Assembly (NCBI RefSeq): GCF_000373385.1
Contig: NZ_KB891318.1
Coordinates: 187 to 44,251 of the forward strand
From: Thiobacillus thioparus DSM 505
GTDB lineage: Bacteria; Pseudomonadota; Gammaproteobacteria; Burkholderiales; Thiobacillaceae
Direction: 5' to 3'
DNA: 44,065 nucleotides
In this document: positions 21,096-29,502 of the stretch, piece by piece
Numbering within the stretch: position 1 is the first letter of the stretch
Layout: each line of letters opens with the position of its first letter
Notes under the pieces: model-generated
The model's database searches: none
What the model saw: the letters and a program-made list of their open reading frames with translations, nothing else
What the model was told of the DNA's origin: nothing
Position numbers and translations under genes: made by a program

Positions 21096-22457
21096 ATGAC
21101 CCGCGCCGAAAAGCGTGCGACATCGGGTCTGGCAGCGATTTTCGGTCTGCGCATGCTGGGCATGTTCCTCATCCTGCCGGTGTTTGCGCTCTATGCCGAG
21201 CACTTGCCCGGCGGCGACAACCACACCCTGGTCGGGCTGACGCTCGGCATGTACGGCCTGACCCAGGCGCTGCTGATGATTCCTTTCGGCATGGCGTCCG
21301 ACCGCATCGGCCGCAAGAAGGTGATCATTTTCGGCCTGATCCTGTTTGCGATCGGCAGCTTTGTCGCCGCGTCGGCGTCCGATATCTACTGGACGATTTT
21401 CGGCCGCGCCATCCAGGGGGCCGGCGCGATTTCAGCCGCCATCACTGCCATGCTCGCCGACCTCACCCGCGAGGAACACCGTACCAAGGCGATGGCGCTG
21501 ATCGGCTCTACCATCGGCCTCACCTTTGCCGCGTCGATGGTGGCGGGGCCAGCACTCAACCACCTCATCGGCGTGCCGGGGATCTTTGCGCTGACCGGCG
21601 TGCTGGCGCTGGCCGCCATCTGGGTGGTGAAGGTCTGGGTGCCCGATCCCCTGATCAGCCATTTTCATGCCGACGCCCAGGCCAACCCGGCACGATTGAA
21701 AGACGTGTTGCATGACGCCCAGTTGCTGCGCCTCGACTTCGGTATTTTTGCTTTGCATGCGGCGCAGATGGCGATGTTCGTGGTGGTGCCGGTGGCCCTC
21801 AAGAACAGCGGCTTGCCTCCGGCTCACCACTGGATGGTCTACCTGCCGGTGCTGCTGGGCTCGTTCCTGCTGATCGTGCCAGCCATCATCTATGGAGAAA
21901 AGCACGGCAAACTGAAACCGGTGTTCATCGGCGCGGTGACGCTGATGCTGCTGGCCCAGTTGGGGCTCGCGTTCGGCATCGGACATTTCTGGGGCATCGT
22001 GGGGGCGCTGTTCTTTTATTTCGCCGCCTTCAACCTGCTCGAGGCCAGCCTGCCGTCGCTGATTTCCAAGCTTGCCCCCGTATCGGCCAAAGGCACCGCG
22101 ATGGGCGTGTACAACACCGCGCAGGCGCTGGGGCTGTTCTTCGGAGGCGTTTTCGGTGGCTGGCTGGCGCAGCATGTCGGCTTTTATGCCGTGTTCCTGT
22201 TCTGCGTGGTCCTGATGGCGGTCTGGCTCGCGCTGAGCCTGTCGATGACCGCGCCGCCCGCGATCAAGACCCGCATGTTCCGCGTCGGGGCGATGCCCGC
22301 GGACCAGGCCGCGCTGCTGAAAACGAAACTGGCGGCAGTGGCCGGCGTGGTGGAAGCCGTGGTGCTGGCCGAGGAGGGCGTGGCCATGCTCAAGGTCAGC
22401 TTGCAGGGCTGGGATGAAGCCGCCGCCCGCATCCTGCTGGAAGCCACGGGCGCCTGA
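21096..22457 (+). CDS. MFS transporter, YajR-like
   Basis: A major facilitator superfamily membrane carrier, probably a drug or metabolite exporter in the inner membrane. Twelve hydrophobic segments are expected, with the loop 2-3 motif GMASDRIGRKKV and RAIQGAGAISAAITAMLADL in segments 4-5. After the last segment comes a soluble tail of about 70 residues (from KTRMFRVGAMPADQAALL), resembling the ferredoxin-like YAM domain of E. coli YajR. Two starts are possible: GTG at 21069 and ATG at 21096. I prefer the ATG because MTRAEKRATSGLAAIFGLRM resembles family N-termini; neither has a good ribosome-binding site. The substrate is unknown. Confidence 0.88.
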   Translation: MTRAEKRATSGLAAIFGLRMLGMFLILPVFALYAEHLPGGDNHTLVGLTLGMYGLTQALLMIPFGMASDRIGRKKVIIFGLILFAIGSFVAASASDIYWTIFGRAIQGAGAISAAITAMLADLTREEHRTKAMALIGSTIGLTFAASMVAGPALNHLIGVPGIFALTGVLALAAIWVVKVWVPDPLISHFHADAQANPARLKDVLHDAQLLRLDFGIFALHAAQMAMFVVVPVALKNSGLPPAHHWMVYLPVLLGSFLLIVPAIIYGEKHGKLKPVFIGAVTLMLLAQLGLAFGIGHFWGIVGALFFYFAAFNLLEASLPSLISKLAPVSAKGTAMGVYNTAQALGLFFGGVFGGWLAQHVGFYAVFLFCVVLMAVWLALSLSMTAPPAIKTRMFRVGAMPADQAALLKTKLAAVAGVVEAVVLAEEGVAMLKVSLQGWDEAAARILLEATGA

Positions 22458-22470
22458 CAGGCGGGCCTGA

Positions 22471-22476
22471 TAGAAT
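22471..22476 (+). promoter_or_regulatory. Possible -10 element for ssb
   Basis: TAGAAT lies 35 bases before the ssb start. GCGG (22461-22464) and CCGC (22477-22480) bracket it. No convincing -35 hexamer is visible. Confidence 0.35.
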
Positions 22477-22511
22477 CCGCAACACGACAACGCTTACATC
22501 CAGGGGAAAAC

Positions 22512-22997
22512 ATGGCATCCGTCAACAAAGTGATTCTGGTCGGCAACCTCGGGCGCGATCCCGAAATGCGCTACCTGCCGAGCGGAGAGGCTGTCGCCAA
22601 CCTTGCCATCGCCACCACCGACAAATACAAGGACAAAACCGGTCAGATGGTCGAGCAGACCGAATGGCACCGGGTCAGCTTCTTTGGGCGTACCGCCGAA
22701 GTATGCGGGCAATATCTGAAGAAGGGCAGCCAGGTCTACGTCGAAGGCTCGATCCGCACGCGCAAGTACACCGACAAGGAAGGCATCGAAAAATACGCGA
22801 CCGAAATCCGCGGCGACCGCATGCAGATGCTGGGCGGGCGTAGCGGCGGCGGCATGGCCGACCTGGACGACGGTTCCTTCAACCAGGCAGCACCCGCAAG
22901 CGCTCCGCGCAGCCAGCCGCGCAGCAGTGCGCCGGCCGCCGCGCAGCGTCCGGCCAGCAGCGGCTTTGACGACATGGACGACGATATTCCGTTCTGA
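22512..22997 (+). CDS. ssb: Single-stranded DNA-binding protein
   Basis: SSB coats single-stranded DNA and recruits replication and repair enzymes. The product has 161 residues. The OB fold (1-110) begins [20 protein letters not shown] and includes [21 protein letters not shown] Gln/Ser/Ala/Pro-rich linker follows, then the acidic C-terminal tip DDMDDDIPF that binds partner proteins. AGGGGAAA precedes the ATG. Close to uvrA, as in many proteobacteria, but here the MFS gene lies between them. Confidence 0.98.
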   Translation: MASVNKVILVGNLGRDPEMRYLPSGEAVANLAIATTDKYKDKTGQMVEQTEWHRVSFFGRTAEVCGQYLKKGSQVYVEGSIRTRKYTDKEGIEKYATEIRGDRMQMLGGRSGGGMADLDDGSFNQAAPASAPRSQPRSSAPAAAQRPASSGFDDMDDDIPF

Positions 22998-23026
22998 TTT
23001 AGGCATGTAGGATGGCCAGCCGTTAG

Positions 23027-23051
23027 CCCTGGAATACATAAATAAACAGGG
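23027..23051 (+). promoter_or_regulatory. Possible promoter region of the TonB receptor
   Basis: CCCTG (23027-23031) and CAGGG (23047-23051) bracket a 15-base AT-rich core holding -10-like hexamers TACATA (23035-23040) and TAAATA (23039-23044). No good -35 is seen. Confidence 0.35.
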
Positions 23052-23062
23052 TGGATAGGGAG

Positions 23063-23092
23063 ATGGTGCGCGAACGCACCGGTATGCGGTGA
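23063..23092 (+). CDS. Possible nine-residue leader peptide of the TonB receptor gene
   Basis: An ATG at 23063 opens MVRERTGMR and stops at a TGA (23090-23092) that overlaps the GTG start of the receptor as GTGA. AGGGAG precedes it, although the spacing is very short. The frame contains a perfect 6-bp hairpin GGTGCG/CGCACC with a CGAA loop (23065-23080). The receptor start itself lacks a ribosome-binding site, so coupling through this frame is plausible. No experimental support. Confidence 0.3.
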   Translation: MVRERTGMR

Positions 23093-25146
23093 TCAGCAGA
23101 CCACACACGATATTCAGGGGATGGGCGGGCGCATTGTTGATGAGCGCCGTTTTGGCGGGCGCCCAGCAGGCGGGGGCGGCAGTGACCGAGTCCGACTTTC
23201 TTGACGATTTGCCGGTAGTGCTGTCGGCGTCGCGCTTGTCCCAGCCGGTGAGTGAGGCGCCCGTTGCCGTGACCGTCATCGATCAGGAGATGATTCACGC
23301 ATCGGGGTTTCGCGATATCCCCGATCTGCTGCGTCTCGTTCCGGGCTTCTCGGTCGCTTATACGCGCGACAACACATGGGCCGCCGGATATCACGGCCTG
23401 GGCGACGCGTTCTCGCGGCGTTTCCAGGTACTGGTCGATGGGCGTTCGATATACAGTCCTCATTATGGTGCGGTGAACTGGACCGATCTTCCGCTTTCCA
23501 TCGACGATATCGAACGCATTGAAGTGGTACGCGGGCCGGATGCCGCGATCTATGGCGCCAATGCTTTCGCGGCGGTCATCAACATCATCACCAAGACGGC
23601 GGCGCAGGTGCCGGGTGAATTCGTTTCCTTGCAGGTTGGCGAACAGGGCATGCGCGGCGCGACGGTTCGTCATGGCGGGGGCGACGGCGCATTGCGCTAT
23701 CGCCTGACCGCCTCGACCCAGCAACGCGATCGCTTCGAGCGTGACATCACCAACAAGGTAGCTGACGGGGCGGGTGACAACGGGCAGTACTATGAGTCCA
23801 GCAAGACCTCTTTCCTCAACGGGCGCATGGACTGGCAACTATCCGCGAATTCCGATGCGATGGCGCAGTTCGGCCTGTCCCAGGGCGACTGGAACGCCGG
23901 CCGGAGCGTCGTCAGTCCGACCGCCATCCTGGAGCCCCAGCAGCAGGACGCACGGGCGATGTATCTGCAACTGGCCTATCACAAAGTGGAATCCGCGCGC
24001 CGCGAGTGGCGGTTGCAGGTCTACTATGCCCAGAACCGTTTCGATGCCAACGCGCAGGCGGATTTGACCGCTCTGGGTATCGGCGTGGTGAATGTCGACC
24101 AGTATCTGTTGCAGACGCGCAGCAATATCGAGCTGCAGGTGAACGAGCAATGGCGCCCCAATCTGCGCGGGGTATGGGGTGGTGAAGTACGCCAGGAAAC
24201 CGTCACCAGTCCGCAGAATTACAATTCCGGCAGGCAATGGAGTGGCGAGCTTGCGCGCGTGTTCGGCAATCTGGAGTGGCGCCCGCATGAGCGGGTACTG
24301 CTGCAAGGCGGAGCCATGCTGGAACACCATTACTTTACGGGCATCGATATTTCTCCGCGCGTCGCAGCCAATTTCACCCTGACGCCCGGGCACGTCATCC
24401 GCCTGGGGATTTCGCGTGCCTATCGTTCGCCCACGTTCTTCGAGGAGAAGGGCAACCAGGTTTATGTGTTGCAATCCGGTACCGTGGCCGATGTGGTGAC
24501 GGTGCCGTCTGACGGCCTTGCGCCCGAACGTGTCCTGTCGCGCGAGATTGCCTACGTGGGATTTTGGCGTCCGGCCCGGCTCGAAATGGATGTGCGGCTG
24601 TTCCAGGACAAGATCGACGACTTCATCGGCCAGGACAAGCACGACTTCGACCCCTCGGATGATGGCGGAATCCGGCCCAACGAATTCAAGTATGCCAATA
24701 TCGGCAGCGCCAGATCCCACGGCGGCGAACTCCAGCTGCGTTGGCGGCCCGTGTATGCGCTCGATCTGAGCGCGCACTATTCACGCGTGTTCCTGGAGGC
24801 GCATTTTGGGGGAACTGGCATCTACAACGTCATCAATTTCAACAAGGACGTCCCCGTTTCCGCGCCGCGCAACACCTGGGGCCTGCTTGCCAGCTATCGT
24901 CTGGATCATGGCTGGGAAGCGAGTATGGGCGTGTGGCGCAGCGATGCCATGAAATGGCTGTCCGAAGGCGACCTCACCGCCGCCTACAATCGCATGGACC
25001 TGCGTGTGGCGCGGCGCTGGAAATGGCAGGGACGCGACATCGAGGCTTCAGTGGTCGGGCAGAGCCTGTTCGGCAATTACCAGGAGTTTCGCGATACCAA
25101 TATTTTCAGCCGCCGCGTCTACGGCAGCCTCAGTCTCGGCTGGTGA
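23089..25146 (+). CDS. TonB-dependent outer-membrane receptor
   Basis: An outer-membrane barrel that takes up a ligand with energy from TonB. The product has 685 residues. It starts with a signal peptide (basic MISRPHTIFRG, then a hydrophobic stretch ending near AGA). The plug domain has VVLSASRLSQPVSEAPVAVT, DLLRLVPGF and the IERIEVVRGPDAAIYGANAF signature. A long region of amphipathic strands follows and ends in GSLSLGW with a terminal aromatic residue. The only in-frame start before the signal peptide is GTG at 23089, because TAG stands at 23056. No TonB, ExbBD or ligand-specific genes are adjacent, so the ligand is unknown. Confidence 0.9.
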   Translation: MISRPHTIFRGWAGALLMSAVLAGAQQAGAAVTESDFLDDLPVVLSASRLSQPVSEAPVAVTVIDQEMIHASGFRDIPDLLRLVPGFSVAYTRDNTWAAGYHGLGDAFSRRFQVLVDGRSIYSPHYGAVNWTDLPLSIDDIERIEVVRGPDAAIYGANAFAAVINIITKTAAQVPGEFVSLQVGEQGMRGATVRHGGGDGALRYRLTASTQQRDRFERDITNKVADGAGDNGQYYESSKTSFLNGRMDWQLSANSDAMAQFGLSQGDWNAGRSVVSPTAILEPQQQDARAMYLQLAYHKVESARREWRLQVYYAQNRFDANAQADLTALGIGVVNVDQYLLQTRSNIELQVNEQWRPNLRGVWGGEVRQETVTSPQNYNSGRQWSGELARVFGNLEWRPHERVLLQGGAMLEHHYFTGIDISPRVAANFTLTPGHVIRLGISRAYRSPTFFEEKGNQVYVLQSGTVADVVTVPSDGLAPERVLSREIAYVGFWRPARLEMDVRLFQDKIDDFIGQDKHDFDPSDDGGIRPNEFKYANIGSARSHGGELQLRWRPVYALDLSAHYSRVFLEAHFGGTGIYNVINFNKDVPVSAPRNTWGLLASYRLDHGWEASMGVWRSDAMKWLSEGDLTAAYNRMDLRVARRWKWQGRDIEASVVGQSLFGNYQEFRDTNIFSRRVYGSLSLGW

Positions 25147-25203
25147 CAGGCTGTTCCGGGGCCTGGCCCGGATGAGCCTGATGGGGGATTTGCGGCTCCC
25201 TGT

Positions 25204-25232
25204 TTGGGGACTTGTGCCCATCTAGGTATAAT
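25204..25232 (+). promoter_or_regulatory. Promoter for the fmdB-type gene and downstream genes
   Basis: A perfect -10 TATAAT (25227-25232) has a weak -35 TTGGGG (25204-25209) 17 bases upstream. Transcription would begin near 25239, about 25 bases before the start. Unlike several other promoters in this window it has no inverted repeat around the -10. Confidence 0.6.
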
Positions 25233-25263
25233 TCTGCAACTTCTTGATTGTCGGAGAATTTTT

Positions 25264-25524
25264 ATGCCGATTTATGCCTACCAATGCACCTCCTGCGGTT
25301 TCGCCCAGGATGAAATGCAGAAAGTGTCCGATGTGCCGCTGACGGTGTGCCCCTCCTGCGGCCAAGCCGCATATGCCAAGCAGGTGACGGCGGCCGGTTT
25401 CGCACTGAAGGGGACCGGCTGGTACGCCACCGATTTCAAAGGCGGCGGCAGCAAGCCTGCGGAAACGAAATCCGAGGCGCCTTCGCCTGCCTGCGGCACA
25501 GGCGCGTGTCCGGCGTGTAACTGA
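25264..25524 (+). CDS. FmdB-type zinc ribbon protein
   Basis: The product has 86 residues. It starts MPIYAYQCTSCGFAQDEMQK, with a zinc ribbon formed by Cys8, Cys11, Cys29 and Cys32, then an aromatic GTGWYATDFKGG segment and a cysteine-rich tail (ACGTGACPACN). This family (FmdB/CxxC_CxxC_SSSS) is widespread with no firm role; relatives were named for amide-inducible regulation. The start is set by GGAG eight bases upstream; the open frame continues further but without support. It heads the cluster with DUF502 and aspS, a common betaproteobacterial order. Confidence 0.85.
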   Translation: MPIYAYQCTSCGFAQDEMQKVSDVPLTVCPSCGQAAYAKQVTAAGFALKGTGWYATDFKGGGSKPAETKSEAPSPACGTGACPACN

Positions 25525-25540
25525 CGAGGCTGGAAACCGG

Positions 25541-25577
25541 GAAGCGGACGGTGCGAGCCGTCCGCTTCTTCGTTTTT
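25541..25577 (+). terminator. Intrinsic terminator or attenuator after fmdB-type gene
   Basis: An 11-bp perfect stem GAAGCGGACGG/CCGTCCGCTTC with a six-base loop is followed by TTCGTTTTT. It stands between the zinc ribbon gene and DUF502, so much transcription may stop here, with partial read-through because the T-run is interrupted. Confidence 0.8.
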
Positions 25578-25592
25578 GATTGAATTGCACGT

Positions 25593-26195
25593 ATGAAGCG
25601 TTATTTCATTACCGGCCTGCTGATCTGGGTGCCGCTGGGAATCACCCTGTGGGTGCTCAATCTGTTGATCGGCACCATGGATCAGAGCCTGTTGGTATTG
25701 CCGGCCACATGGCAGCCCGAGGCCTGGCTGGGGATGCGGATTCCTGGCCTGGGCGTGATCCTGACGTTGCTGATCATTATGCTGACCGGCGTGTTCGGCG
25801 CCAATTTCTTCGGCCAGAAGATCATCGATTTCTGGGAGCGGCAATTGACTCGCATCCCGGTAGTGAAAACCATCTACGGCAGCGTCAAACAGGTGTCCGA
25901 CACGCTTTTGTCAGGCAGCGGGCACGCCTTCCGCAAGGTGTTGCTGGTGCGTTACCCGCATCCGCAGGCGTGGTCGCTGGCGTTCCAGACCAATCTGCCG
26001 GACGAAGTGGCGCGCATGCTGCCGGAGGAACACGTCGCGGTGTTCATCCCCACCACGCCGAGCCCGGTCAACGGATTCTATTTTTATGTGAAAAAGAGCG
26101 AGGTCATCGAACTGGATGTGCCGGTCGACCGCGCGTTGAAATACATCGTCTCGATGGGCGTCGCCTCCGGCGAGTCGGGACGGGGCAGCCACTAG
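25593..26195 (+). CDS. DUF502 family membrane protein
   Basis: The product has 200 residues. Two membrane segments are visible (about 5-28, [20 protein letters not shown], and about 53-75, the [15 protein letters not shown] region), followed by the conserved [19 protein letters not shown] and [19 protein letters not shown] motifs of DUF502. The domain is found across bacteria and plants; a plant relative acts in cellular trafficking, but the bacterial role is unknown. No strong ribosome-binding site. It sits between a terminator and aspS. Confidence 0.88.
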   Translation: MKRYFITGLLIWVPLGITLWVLNLLIGTMDQSLLVLPATWQPEAWLGMRIPGLGVILTLLIIMLTGVFGANFFGQKIIDFWERQLTRIPVVKTIYGSVKQVSDTLLSGSGHAFRKVLLVRYPHPQAWSLAFQTNLPDEVARMLPEEHVAVFIPTTPSPVNGFYFYVKKSEVIELDVPVDRALKYIVSMGVASGESGRGSH

Positions 26196-26206
26196 GAAAA
26201 GCAACC

Positions 26207-28003
26207 ATGCGTACTCATTACTGCGGCGCCGTCACGGCCGCCGACATCGGCAACACCGTCACTCTGTGCGGCTGGGCGCACCGCCGCCGCGACCACGGCG
26301 GCGTCATCTTCATCGACCTGCGCGACCGCGAAGGCATGATGCAGGTGGTGATCGATCCCGATACCCCGGAGGCCTTCAGGCTGGCCGAAGACGTGCGTTC
26401 CGAGTTCGTGCTGAAGATCGAGGGCCTGGTGCGGCCGCGCCCTGCCGGCACTGAAAACCCCAACATGACGACCGGCATGGTCGAGATGCTGACCAAGAAG
26501 CTGGAAGTGCTGAACCCCTCGCTGACGCCGCCGTTCCAGATCGACGACGACACCATCAACGAGAACATCCGCCTGCAGTACCGCTACCTCGACTTGCGCC
26601 GCGAGCCGATGCAGAAGAACCTCAAGCTGCGTTATCGCGTGTCCAAGATCATGCGCGACTACCTCGACGCGCACGGCTTCATGGAAGTCGAAACGCCGAT
26701 GCTGACGCGGTCCACCCCGGAAGGCGCGCGCGACTACCTGGTGCCGAGCCGCGTGCACGACGGCATGTTCTACGCGCTGCCGCAATCGCCGCAGCTTTTC
26801 AAGCAGCTCTTGATGGTGGCCGGCGTCGACCGCTACTTCCAGATCACCAAGTGCTTCCGCGACGAGGATTTGCGCGCCGACCGCCAGCCTGAGTTCACCC
26901 AGGTCGACCTGGAGACCTCGTTCATGGGCGAAGAGGAGATCATGAACCTCGTCGAGGGCATGATCCGCGACATGATGAAGAAGGCGCAGGACATCGACCT
27001 GCCCGCCGCCTTCCCGCGCATGACCTATGCCGAGGCGATGCATCGCTACGGATCCGACAAGCCCGACATGCGGGTGATGCTGGAGATCGTCGACGTCGGC
27101 GACGCGATGAAGGACGTCGCCTTCAAGGTGTTCTCCGGCCCGGCCAACGATCCGAAAGGCCGCGTCGCCGCGCTGCGCATTCCCGGCGGCGCTGCGCTCA
27201 CCCGCAGCGAGATCGACGGTTACACCGAATTCGTCAAGATTTACGGCGCCAAGGGCCTCGCCTACATCAAGGTCAACGACGTCAGCCAGCTCAACGAAGC
27301 CGGCCTGCAGTCGCCCATCGTCAAGAACCTCTCCGAAGCCGCGCTACGCACGGTGATGGAGCGCACCGGTGCGCAAAATGGCGACCTGATCTTCTTCGGC
27401 GCCGACCGCGCCAAGGTGGTCAGCGACGCGCTCGGCGCACTGCGCCTCAAGATCGGCCACGAGAAGGGCCACGTCGACGGCCGCGCCTGGGCACCGCTGT
27501 GGGTGGTCGATTTCCCGATGTTCGAATACAACGAGGACGAGAACCGCTGGGACGCGCTGCACCACCCCTTCACTGCGCCCAAGGACGGCCATGAGGAGTG
27601 GCTGGCCACCGATCCCGGCAAGTGCCTGTCCAAGGCCTACGACATGGTGCTGAACGGCTGGGAGGTCGGCGGTGGCTCGGTGCGTATCCACCAGCAGAAT
27701 GTGCAGGAAAAGGTGTTCGCCGCGCTGAACATCGGCGAGGAAGAACGCCGCGAGAAGTTCGGCTTCCTGCTCGACGCCCTGCAGTACGGCGCCCCGCCGC
27801 ACGGTGGTTTGGCGTTCGGGCTGGATCGCCTGGTCACGTTGATGACTGGCGCCGAGTCGATCCGCGACGTCATCGCCTTCCCCAAGACCCAGCGCGCCTC
27901 CTGCCTGATGACCAACGCGCCCAACGTAGTCGACGAGAAGCAGTTGCGCGAGCTGCACATCCGGCTGCGCAACACCGCGCCCACGGAGAAGGCGGTGGGA
28001 TGA
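26207..28003 (+). CDS. aspS: Aspartyl-tRNA synthetase
   Basis: It charges tRNA-Asp with aspartate. The product has 598 residues, normal for the bacterial type. The N-terminal OB anticodon-binding domain ([20 protein letters not shown]) is followed by class II motif 1, motif 2 ([18 protein letters not shown]), an inserted GAD domain and motif 3 ([20 protein letters not shown]). The true start is the ATG at 26207, supported by AGGA and by the family N-terminus MRTHYCGAV; the same frame is open far upstream across DUF502, but that is incidental. Whether it also charges tRNA-Asn cannot be settled without knowing if asnS or gatCAB exists. The stop overlaps the next start (ATGA). Confidence 0.98.
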   Translation: MRTHYCGAVTAADIGNTVTLCGWAHRRRDHGGVIFIDLRDREGMMQVVIDPDTPEAFRLAEDVRSEFVLKIEGLVRPRPAGTENPNMTTGMVEMLTKKLEVLNPSLTPPFQIDDDTINENIRLQYRYLDLRREPMQKNLKLRYRVSKIMRDYLDAHGFMEVETPMLTRSTPEGARDYLVPSRVHDGMFYALPQSPQLFKQLLMVAGVDRYFQITKCFRDEDLRADRQPEFTQVDLETSFMGEEEIMNLVEGMIRDMMKKAQDIDLPAAFPRMTYAEAMHRYGSDKPDMRVMLEIVDVGDAMKDVAFKVFSGPANDPKGRVAALRIPGGAALTRSEIDGYTEFVKIYGAKGLAYIKVNDVSQLNEAGLQSPIVKNLSEAALRTVMERTGAQNGDLIFFGADRAKVVSDALGALRLKIGHEKGHVDGRAWAPLWVVDFPMFEYNEDENRWDALHHPFTAPKDGHEEWLATDPGKCLSKAYDMVLNGWEVGGGSVRIHQQNVQEKVFAALNIGEEERREKFGFLLDALQYGAPPHGGLAFGLDRLVTLMTGAESIRDVIAFPKTQRASCLMTNAPNVVDEKQLRELHIRLRNTAPTEKAVG

Positions 28004-28305
28004 AATTCGCCGACACCCTGAAAATCCTGCCTGAGTTCTCGGGCGAGAAACTGGTATTGAGCGATTCTGCCGGCGCCGAGGTCGCGACGATCGCCAATGC
28101 GCCCGGCACCGCCGGGTCGTTCCGGGTATATGCCTACCTTCTGCAGCAATACGGCATGATCAATGCCGAGGCCGCAGCAGAAGGCCTGGCGATTTTCGCC
28201 GAACATACCGAGGACGCCAGCCGCCATCCCGGCAAGCACCCCAATATCGACCGCTTGATCGCCATCCTGGCGACGGGTATTCCGCTCAATGCCCGCATCG
28301 TTTGA
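28000..28305 (+). CDS. Conserved small protein of unknown function (DUF2322-like)
   Basis: The product has 101 residues, soluble, beginning [20 protein letters not shown]. It has a conserved-looking [20 protein letters not shown] segment and a [11 protein letters not shown] motif near the C-terminus. I believe it belongs to DUF2322 from the HPNIDRL ending, but that is from memory of the family. It overlaps aspS by four bases (ATGA) and reaches the nudB start, so it is translated as part of the aspS operon. Confidence 0.75.
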   Translation: MKFADTLKILPEFSGEKLVLSDSAGAEVATIANAPGTAGSFRVYAYLLQQYGMINAEAAAEGLAIFAEHTEDASRHPGKHPNIDRLIAILATGIPLNARIV

Positions 28306-28307
28306 TC

Positions 28308-28742
28308 GTGCATAAAGTCCCCGTCTCGGTACTGGTCGTCATCTACACGCAGGATGGCCAGGTACTGTTGATGGAACGTGCCGATGCACCGGGCCTCTGG
28401 CAGTCGGTGACGGGCTCGCAGGACGAAGGCGAAACGCTGATTGAGACCGCGATCCGCGAAGTGCGCGAAGAAACCGGGCTCGATGCCAGCCAGTTCGAAT
28501 TGACCCCCTGGGATATCGAAACCCGCTACGAGATTTACGAGCGCTGGCGCCACCGCTATGCGCCAGGCGTGACCCATAATACCGAGCATGTATTCGGCCT
28601 GCGTCTGCCCAGGCCATTGCCAGTCGTGCTGGCGCCACGCGAGCATCTGCGCTACGTGTGGTTGCCATGGGGCGCGGCGGCTGAACGCTGTTTCTCATCC
28701 AGCAATGCAGCAGCGATTCGCCTGTTGCCCACGCGCCTATAA
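28308..28742 (+). CDS. nudB: Dihydroneopterin triphosphate diphosphatase (Nudix)
   Basis: NudB removes pyrophosphate from dihydroneopterin triphosphate in folate synthesis. The product has 144 residues from the GTG at 28308 (MHKVPVSVLVVIYTQDGQVL); a TTG two codons earlier is also possible. The Nudix box is complete: GSQDEGETLIETAIREVREE followed by TGL. The motifs WQSVTGS and HRYAPGVTHNTEH match E. coli NudB closely, supporting the specific name. It follows the small unknown gene with no spacer. Confidence 0.88.
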   Translation: MHKVPVSVLVVIYTQDGQVLLMERADAPGLWQSVTGSQDEGETLIETAIREVREETGLDASQFELTPWDIETRYEIYERWRHRYAPGVTHNTEHVFGLRLPRPLPVVLAPREHLRYVWLPWGAAAERCFSSSNAAAIRLLPTRL

Positions 28743-28743
28743 T
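28738..28743 (+). promoter_or_regulatory. -10 element just before ybhP
   Basis: A perfect TATAAT overlaps the nudB stop codon and ends six bases before the ybhP ATG. Transcription from it would begin at or next to the start codon. The -35 region is weak. See the finding on a leaderless transcript. Confidence 0.45.
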
Positions 28744-28749
28744 GAACTT

Positions 28750-29502
28750 ATGGTTTCTCCACTGCATATCGCCAGCTACAACATCCATAAGGGCTTGTCG
28801 CAATTCAACCGGCGCCTGACGGTGCATGAACTGCGTGACCGTCTCGGCACGCTGGGAACCGACATCGTGTTTTTGCAGGAAGTGCAGGGCAGTCATGGAT
28901 TGCGCGCCAGCCGTTTCCAGCACTGGCCCAACCGACCCCAGCATGAGTTCCTGGCCGGCCAGGTCTATACCGATTTCGCCTATGGCAAGAACTGTATCTA
29001 CGACACCGGCCACCATGGCAATGCCATCCTGTCGCGCTACAAGATTCTCACATGGGAGAACGAGGACATCTCCGCCCATGCGTTCGAGAGCCGCGGCATG
29101 CTGCATTGCGAGGTCGAGGTGCCGGGCATTGACGTGCCGGTGCACTGTATCAACGTGCACCTCGGTCTGACCGAACGCGGGCGCAAACGGCAGCTGGCGA
29201 TGATCGTCGCGCGCGTGCGGGCGATGGTGCCGGACAATGCGCCTTTGATCCTGGCGGGCGATTTCAACGACTGGCTGGTGCGTACGGGACGGTTCTTCGA
29301 GGACGAACTGGGTTTGGTCGAGGTATTCGAGGCCCACCACGGCAAGTCGGCGCGCAGTTATCCTTCCATCTTGCCCATGTTCCAGCTTGACCGCATCTAT
29401 GTGCGGCGCTTCAGCATCCAGGCGGCGCAGGTTCACACCGGCAACGCCTGGCATCGTATTTCCGACCACGCCGCCCTGACCGCCTCGCTCAGCCCGGCCT
29501 GA
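28750..29502 (+). CDS. ybhP: Endonuclease/exonuclease/phosphatase family protein, YbhP-like
   Basis: The product has 250 residues with the EEP fold motifs in order: SYNIHKG near the start, DIVFLQEVQ, YGNAILS-type GHHGNAILSR, VHCINVHLGL, LILAGDFNDW and C-terminal QLDRIYV with ISDHAAL (metal and catalytic His). In E. coli ybhP precedes ybhO (clsB), the same order seen here, so a role linked to cardiolipin or phospholipid is suspected but unproven. The chosen ATG at 28750 has no Shine-Dalgarno sequence; a -10 hexamer lies just upstream. The stop overlaps the clsB start (TGATG). Confidence 0.88.
   Translation: MVSPLHIASYNIHKGLSQFNRRLTVHELRDRLGTLGTDIVFLQEVQGSHGLRASRFQHWPNRPQHEFLAGQVYTDFAYGKNCIYDTGHHGNAILSRYKILTWENEDISAHAFESRGMLHCEVEVPGIDVPVHCINVHLGLTERGRKRQLAMIVARVRAMVPDNAPLILAGDFNDWLVRTGRFFEDELGLVEVFEAHHGKSARSYPSILPMFQLDRIYVRRFSIQAAQVHTGNAWHRISDHAALTASLSPA

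Noticed and set aside
25155..25172. TCCGGG/CCCGGA hairpin after the TonB receptor, as a terminator.
   Set aside because: No T-run follows the stem; at most a weak or Rho-assisted site.
25580..26206. In-frame upstream extension of aspS through the DUF502 gene (807-codon frame).
   Set aside because: The DUF502 frame has clear family motifs and membrane segments; the aspS frame upstream of 26207 is low-complexity, and AspRS family proteins start at MRTHYCGAV.
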